Below, one piece after another: positions 32,009-34,003 of a DNA stretch of 34,003 bases (within the stretch, counting starts at the first letter, position 1; each line of letters opens with the position of its first letter). Both the position numbers and the translations under genes were made by a program. Under the pieces are notes generated by a model. That model ran no database searches, was not told the DNA's origin, and saw only the letters and a program-made list of their open reading frames with translations. The stretch comes from Deltaproteobacteria bacterium UBA1386 (lineage in GTDB: Bacteria > Desulfobacterota > Syntrophorhabdia > Syntrophorhabdales > Syntrophorhabdaceae): NCBI GenBank assembly GCA_002305765.1, contig DBQU01000006.1, forward strand, positions 1-34,003, in the 5' to 3' direction.

Positions 32009-32723
32009 ACCGTGCTTCGATGAGGCGGGCGAAGTTGGTCAGGACGCGGGCCGCATGAGGGGTTTCGACAACTGCCGCCAAGAGGTCCGTCACGTTCACG
32101 CCTGCCGCTTCGAGGTCCTGGGCGTCCGCGGTCATGTATGATCTCATGATATCAGCCGTATATTCCGGGTGGAACTGTATTCCCCAGGCGTTGTGGAGCC
32201 TGAAGGCGTGGTTAGGTTCATGGGAACTGCCCGCGAGGCGGACGGCTCCCGGGGGGAGGCGGAGGACCGACTGGGAGTGGGTGGCATGGACGGGGAAGGT
32301 CCCGGGAAGGGACGCGAACAGCGGATCGTCGGCGCAGGAGGGAAGCAGGTGTACGGGGACAGTGCCGAATTCCTTCCCGGCAGGATGATAGCCGGCCTCG
32401 CCGCCTGCGGCCCTGGCGAGAAGCTGGTGACCGTAACAGATCCCCAGAAAGGGAATACCGGCCCGGATGACAGAGGGTATCCACTTCTCCACTGTCAGGC
32501 TCCACGGGGGATCATCGGTTATCATCGAATGAGACCCTGTGGCAATGATCCCGGCAGACTTTGCCGGATGGGGTAGTTCGGCGCCAGCTTTGGCGTTGAC
32601 GACACGGACCTCCACCGTCGCCAGCCTCAGCCCGTCTGCGATCCAACTTTCGAAATCACCGAACCTGGCTGCTATGGCGGGATAGGTGCTGCCGACCTTT
32701 ATGATGTGGAGAAGGAATGACAT
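32007..32723 (-). CDS. Class I glutamine amidotransferase (GMP synthase-like)
   Basis: A 238-residue stand-alone GATase1 domain. The nucleophile elbow GICYGHQLL gives Cys96, and the catalytic His-Glu pair is FHPEY (His185, Glu187). GIIATGSHSMITDD is the oxyanion region. Stand-alone enzymes of this type either hydrolyse gamma-glutamyl compounds or pass ammonia to a partner synthetase. No synthetase is adjacent. Upstream on the same strand is the DUF364 gene, but a 250-nt gap with a strong hairpin separates them. Its 3' end overlaps the inverted repeat that faces the kinase-like gene. Confidence 0.85.
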   Translation of the reverse strand: MSFLLHIIKVGSTYPAIAARFGDFESWIADGLRLATVEVRVVNAKAGAELPHPAKSAGIIATGSHSMITDDPPWSLTVEKWIPSVIRAGIPFLGICYGHQLLARAAGGEAGYHPAGKEFGTVPVHLLPSCADDPLFASLPGTFPVHATHSQSVLRLPPGAVRLAGSSHEPNHAFRLHNAWGIQFHPEYTADIMRSYMTADAQDLEAAGVNVTDLLAAVVETPHAARVLTNFARLIEAR

Positions 32724-32850
32724 CGGGGAAATAGTATTCCCAGCAGGCTTTCACGTCAAGACAAAGATGGGAAGCGATGTCCTGAAGATTTGGATACGGC
32801 AGGCCCGCCGCGAAGGTGTCTGAGACCTTTTCATGATAGCAGTGGGTTAA

Positions 32851-32893
32851 CCCCCCTGCTCAAGCAGGATGTCAACAGGGGTGAGCAGGGGGG
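32851..32893. terminator. Strong G+C-rich hairpin between DUF364 and amidotransferase genes
   Basis: Perfect 12-bp inverted repeat CCCCCCTGCTCA (32851-32862) / TGAGCAGGGGGG (32882-32893) with a 19-nt loop. It lies about 85 nt after the DUF364 stop on the minus strand. No T-run follows, so it could be a Rho-type or partial terminator, or a structured leader of the amidotransferase mRNA. Confidence 0.5.
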
Positions 32894-32976
32894 GTATCGG
32901 AGGTCCAGCGATGAACGGCCGCTGGATTATGAAACGGCTATGCCGGGGGAAGACGCCGGGTGGTACGGGCACTTTC

Positions 32977-33744
32977 TTATCCCTTCAGCCTTCGAAGAAT
33001 GTCATCGTAGTCCTTGACCATGGTGACGAAGCGGACGCCTCCTCTCTTCTTGAGTTGCATGAAACTGATCCCTTCGCTCACCGATCTCAGCACACTGTCC
33101 TTATCCGTCACGACGCTTCCCGAGAGGATGTCCATGCCCAGGTCGAAGAGGGATTCCGTCAGGGGCGTGCTTGGCCCGAGGAGCATCTTGACGGCCCCTT
33201 CCCTGCACAGTCCAAGGATGCCCGGGAGGGTTCGGTTGATGATGGTGGTGCTGGAGATGACGACTATGTCGGATTGAGGGATAAGATCTTTGCCTTGCTC
33301 TTCCGAGAAATCACCCGGATGCGGTCTCTTTTCGATCACCCAGAGGTTCCGGGCGACCCTGGCCACATCGGCAAGGTACGGGAAATGGCCGATAACGGCG
33401 ATGTTCTTTCCCTTGCCCATTTCTCCCGCCAGCTGCAGTCCCTCCGAGTCACCGCACTTCTTCATATCGACATCGATGAGGGAATTGACGGCCGCAAGGC
33501 CGAGGGACAAAAGGGCCGTGTCATTGCTCAGGCTGCAGTCGCGGGCGAGTTCGAGGGCCGTCATCTCCGTGAAAGACCTTTCCATGCCTCCTGTCATTTC
33601 GTGATTGCATCCTCCCGCCGAACCCAGCATGGAAGCCAGGCCGCATCGTTTGCTCACCACGGCGGTCCAGTGCAATCCCCTTCGTACTTCCCCAACCGGT
33701 GCATCTTCCCGGAGGGACCCGATCAATTCCGTCAGAATGTCCAT
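32977..33744 (-). CDS. DUF4213/DUF364 (putative heavy-metal chelation) protein
   Basis: A 255-residue protein. The N-terminal segment MDILTELIGSLREDAPVGEVRRGLHWTAV matches DUF4213. The C-terminal Rossmann-like part (NIAVIGHFPYLADVARVARNLWVIEKRP, IPQSDIVVISSTTIINRTLPGIL, KMLLGPSTPLTESLFDLGMDILSGSVV) matches DUF364. A role in metal chelation or handling is proposed for the family on structural grounds. The start at 33744 follows GGAGAGG and begins the family homology, so the in-frame extension to 33837 is rejected; it also reads through the operator. A candidate ModE box 46 nt upstream points to molybdate or tungstate control. Confidence 0.85.
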   Translation of the reverse strand: MDILTELIGSLREDAPVGEVRRGLHWTAVVSKRCGLASMLGSAGGCNHEMTGGMERSFTEMTALELARDCSLSNDTALLSLGLAAVNSLIDVDMKKCGDSEGLQLAGEMGKGKNIAVIGHFPYLADVARVARNLWVIEKRPHPGDFSEEQGKDLIPQSDIVVISSTTIINRTLPGILGLCREGAVKMLLGPSTPLTESLFDLGMDILSGSVVTDKDSVLRSVSEGISFMQLKKRGGVRFVTMVKDYDDILRRLKG

Positions 33745-33789
33745 ATCATTTCCTCTCCAACTTGCTGCCGAATTGAGCCCATCTCTTGT

Positions 33790-33813
33790 CGTTATATAGC
33801 ACACTATATAACG
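33790..33813. promoter_or_regulatory. Candidate ModE (molybdate-responsive) operator
   Basis: CGTTATATAG-CACA-CTATATAACG is a perfect 24-bp inverted repeat. It fits the known ModE half-site pattern CGNTATATA-N6-TATATAACG. On the minus strand TATATA within it lies 18 nt from TTGCTT, so the operator would cover the -10 element, and bound ModE-Mo should repress the DUF364 gene. Confidence 0.75.
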
Positions 33814-33896
33814 AAAAAGCAACTGCAAAGACTGCATCGATCCCCGATGGCTGAAGCGCGGGCATTGTCCTTGAAAAATGTGCGCGTTCCTGATAG

Positions 33897-33983
33897 CCTA
33901 GCCTAGATGGGCATCATAGACTCCTGCTGCAGGCGTACAGGAGAGATGTGAAGGGGCTGAACGAATACATTGCGAACAACTAG
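33897..33983 (+). pseudogene. Transposase C-terminal remnant
   Basis: The frame HHRLLQAYRRDVKGLNEYI and ANN ends in TAG at 33981-33983. That stop lies inside the terminal inverted repeat, a usual position for the end of an insertion-sequence transposase gene. Only about 25 residues are present, so the family (perhaps IS1182-like) cannot be named with confidence. Confidence 0.45.
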
Positions 33984-34003
33984 GAGCCTGTCGGAGAATT
34001 CCC
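33980..34003. repeat. Terminal repeat, right copy
   Basis: CTAGGAGCCTGTCGGAGAAT followed by TCCC, the reverse complement of the window start. Probably the outer end of an insertion sequence, where the assembly stops. Confidence 0.7.

Noticed and set aside
32869..33906. Plus-strand ORF opposite the DUF364 gene
   Set aside because: DUF364 homology, ribosome site and operator support the minus strand.

Overview
The window looks like a 34 kb contig from an anaerobic Desulfobacterota-type (former Deltaproteobacteria, perhaps Syntrophorhabdus-like) chromosome. The signs are high G+C, several multiheme c-type cytochromes, a periplasmic flavoprotein exported by Tat, a membrane protein ending in the CSHCKKIRDD...GYW domain common in that group, and a candidate ModE/molybdate operator. 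No rRNA, tRNA, CRISPR array or intact transposase was found. Both ends carry the same short sequence in inverted orientation, so the window probably stops at an insertion-sequence repeat.

Layout. 1-2.6 kb: kefF-kefB/C electrophile-gated K+/H+ antiporter operon, with the antiporter frameshifted. 2.7-5.8 kb: a DmsE/MtrA-type decaheme cytochrome and an MtrB/PioB-type outer-membrane barrel, a two-part conduit for electrons across the outer membrane. 6.0-7.7 kb: a lipoprotein and an orphan membrane protein. 7.9-20.7 kb: an accessory island. 21-27.6 kb: B12-binding radical SAM protein, a possible nucleotide-cyclase-like protein, HtpX, a DedA-type protein, an MscS channel and a PIN-like protein. 28-30.7 kb: Tat-exported flavoprotein, heptaheme cytochrome and TatA, likely a periplasmic reductase unit. 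31-33.8 kb: cytidylate-kinase-like protein, class I glutamine amidotransferase, and a DUF364 protein behind a near-ideal ModE box.

The accessory island is the striking part. It holds four toxin-antitoxin pairs (AbrB-PIN, MntA-HepT, HicB-HicA, BrnT-BrnA), one intact and two decayed YhcG/DUF1016 nucleases, and a 1049-residue PLD-helicase-DUF3427 protein with an overlapping short upstream ORF. It also has two lysozyme-inhibitor (MliC-like) copies and a tyrosine-phosphatase-like gene present as two full copies plus two 3' tails.

These genes are separated by a family of palindromic elements about 130-330 bp long. The elements have inverted ends (TCTCACGCCCGC...GCGGGCGTGAGA), stems that differ in sequence but still pair, and a conserved loop (GGNAGGCTCC). 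A block made of the phosphatase 3' tail plus a half element occurs three times in direct orientation, with a defence or toxin gene between successive copies. I read this as step-wise accretion or exchange of modules at repeats, with no recombinase visible here. A second repeat family (tandem TTGAATCGC-like nonamers) marks other junctions.
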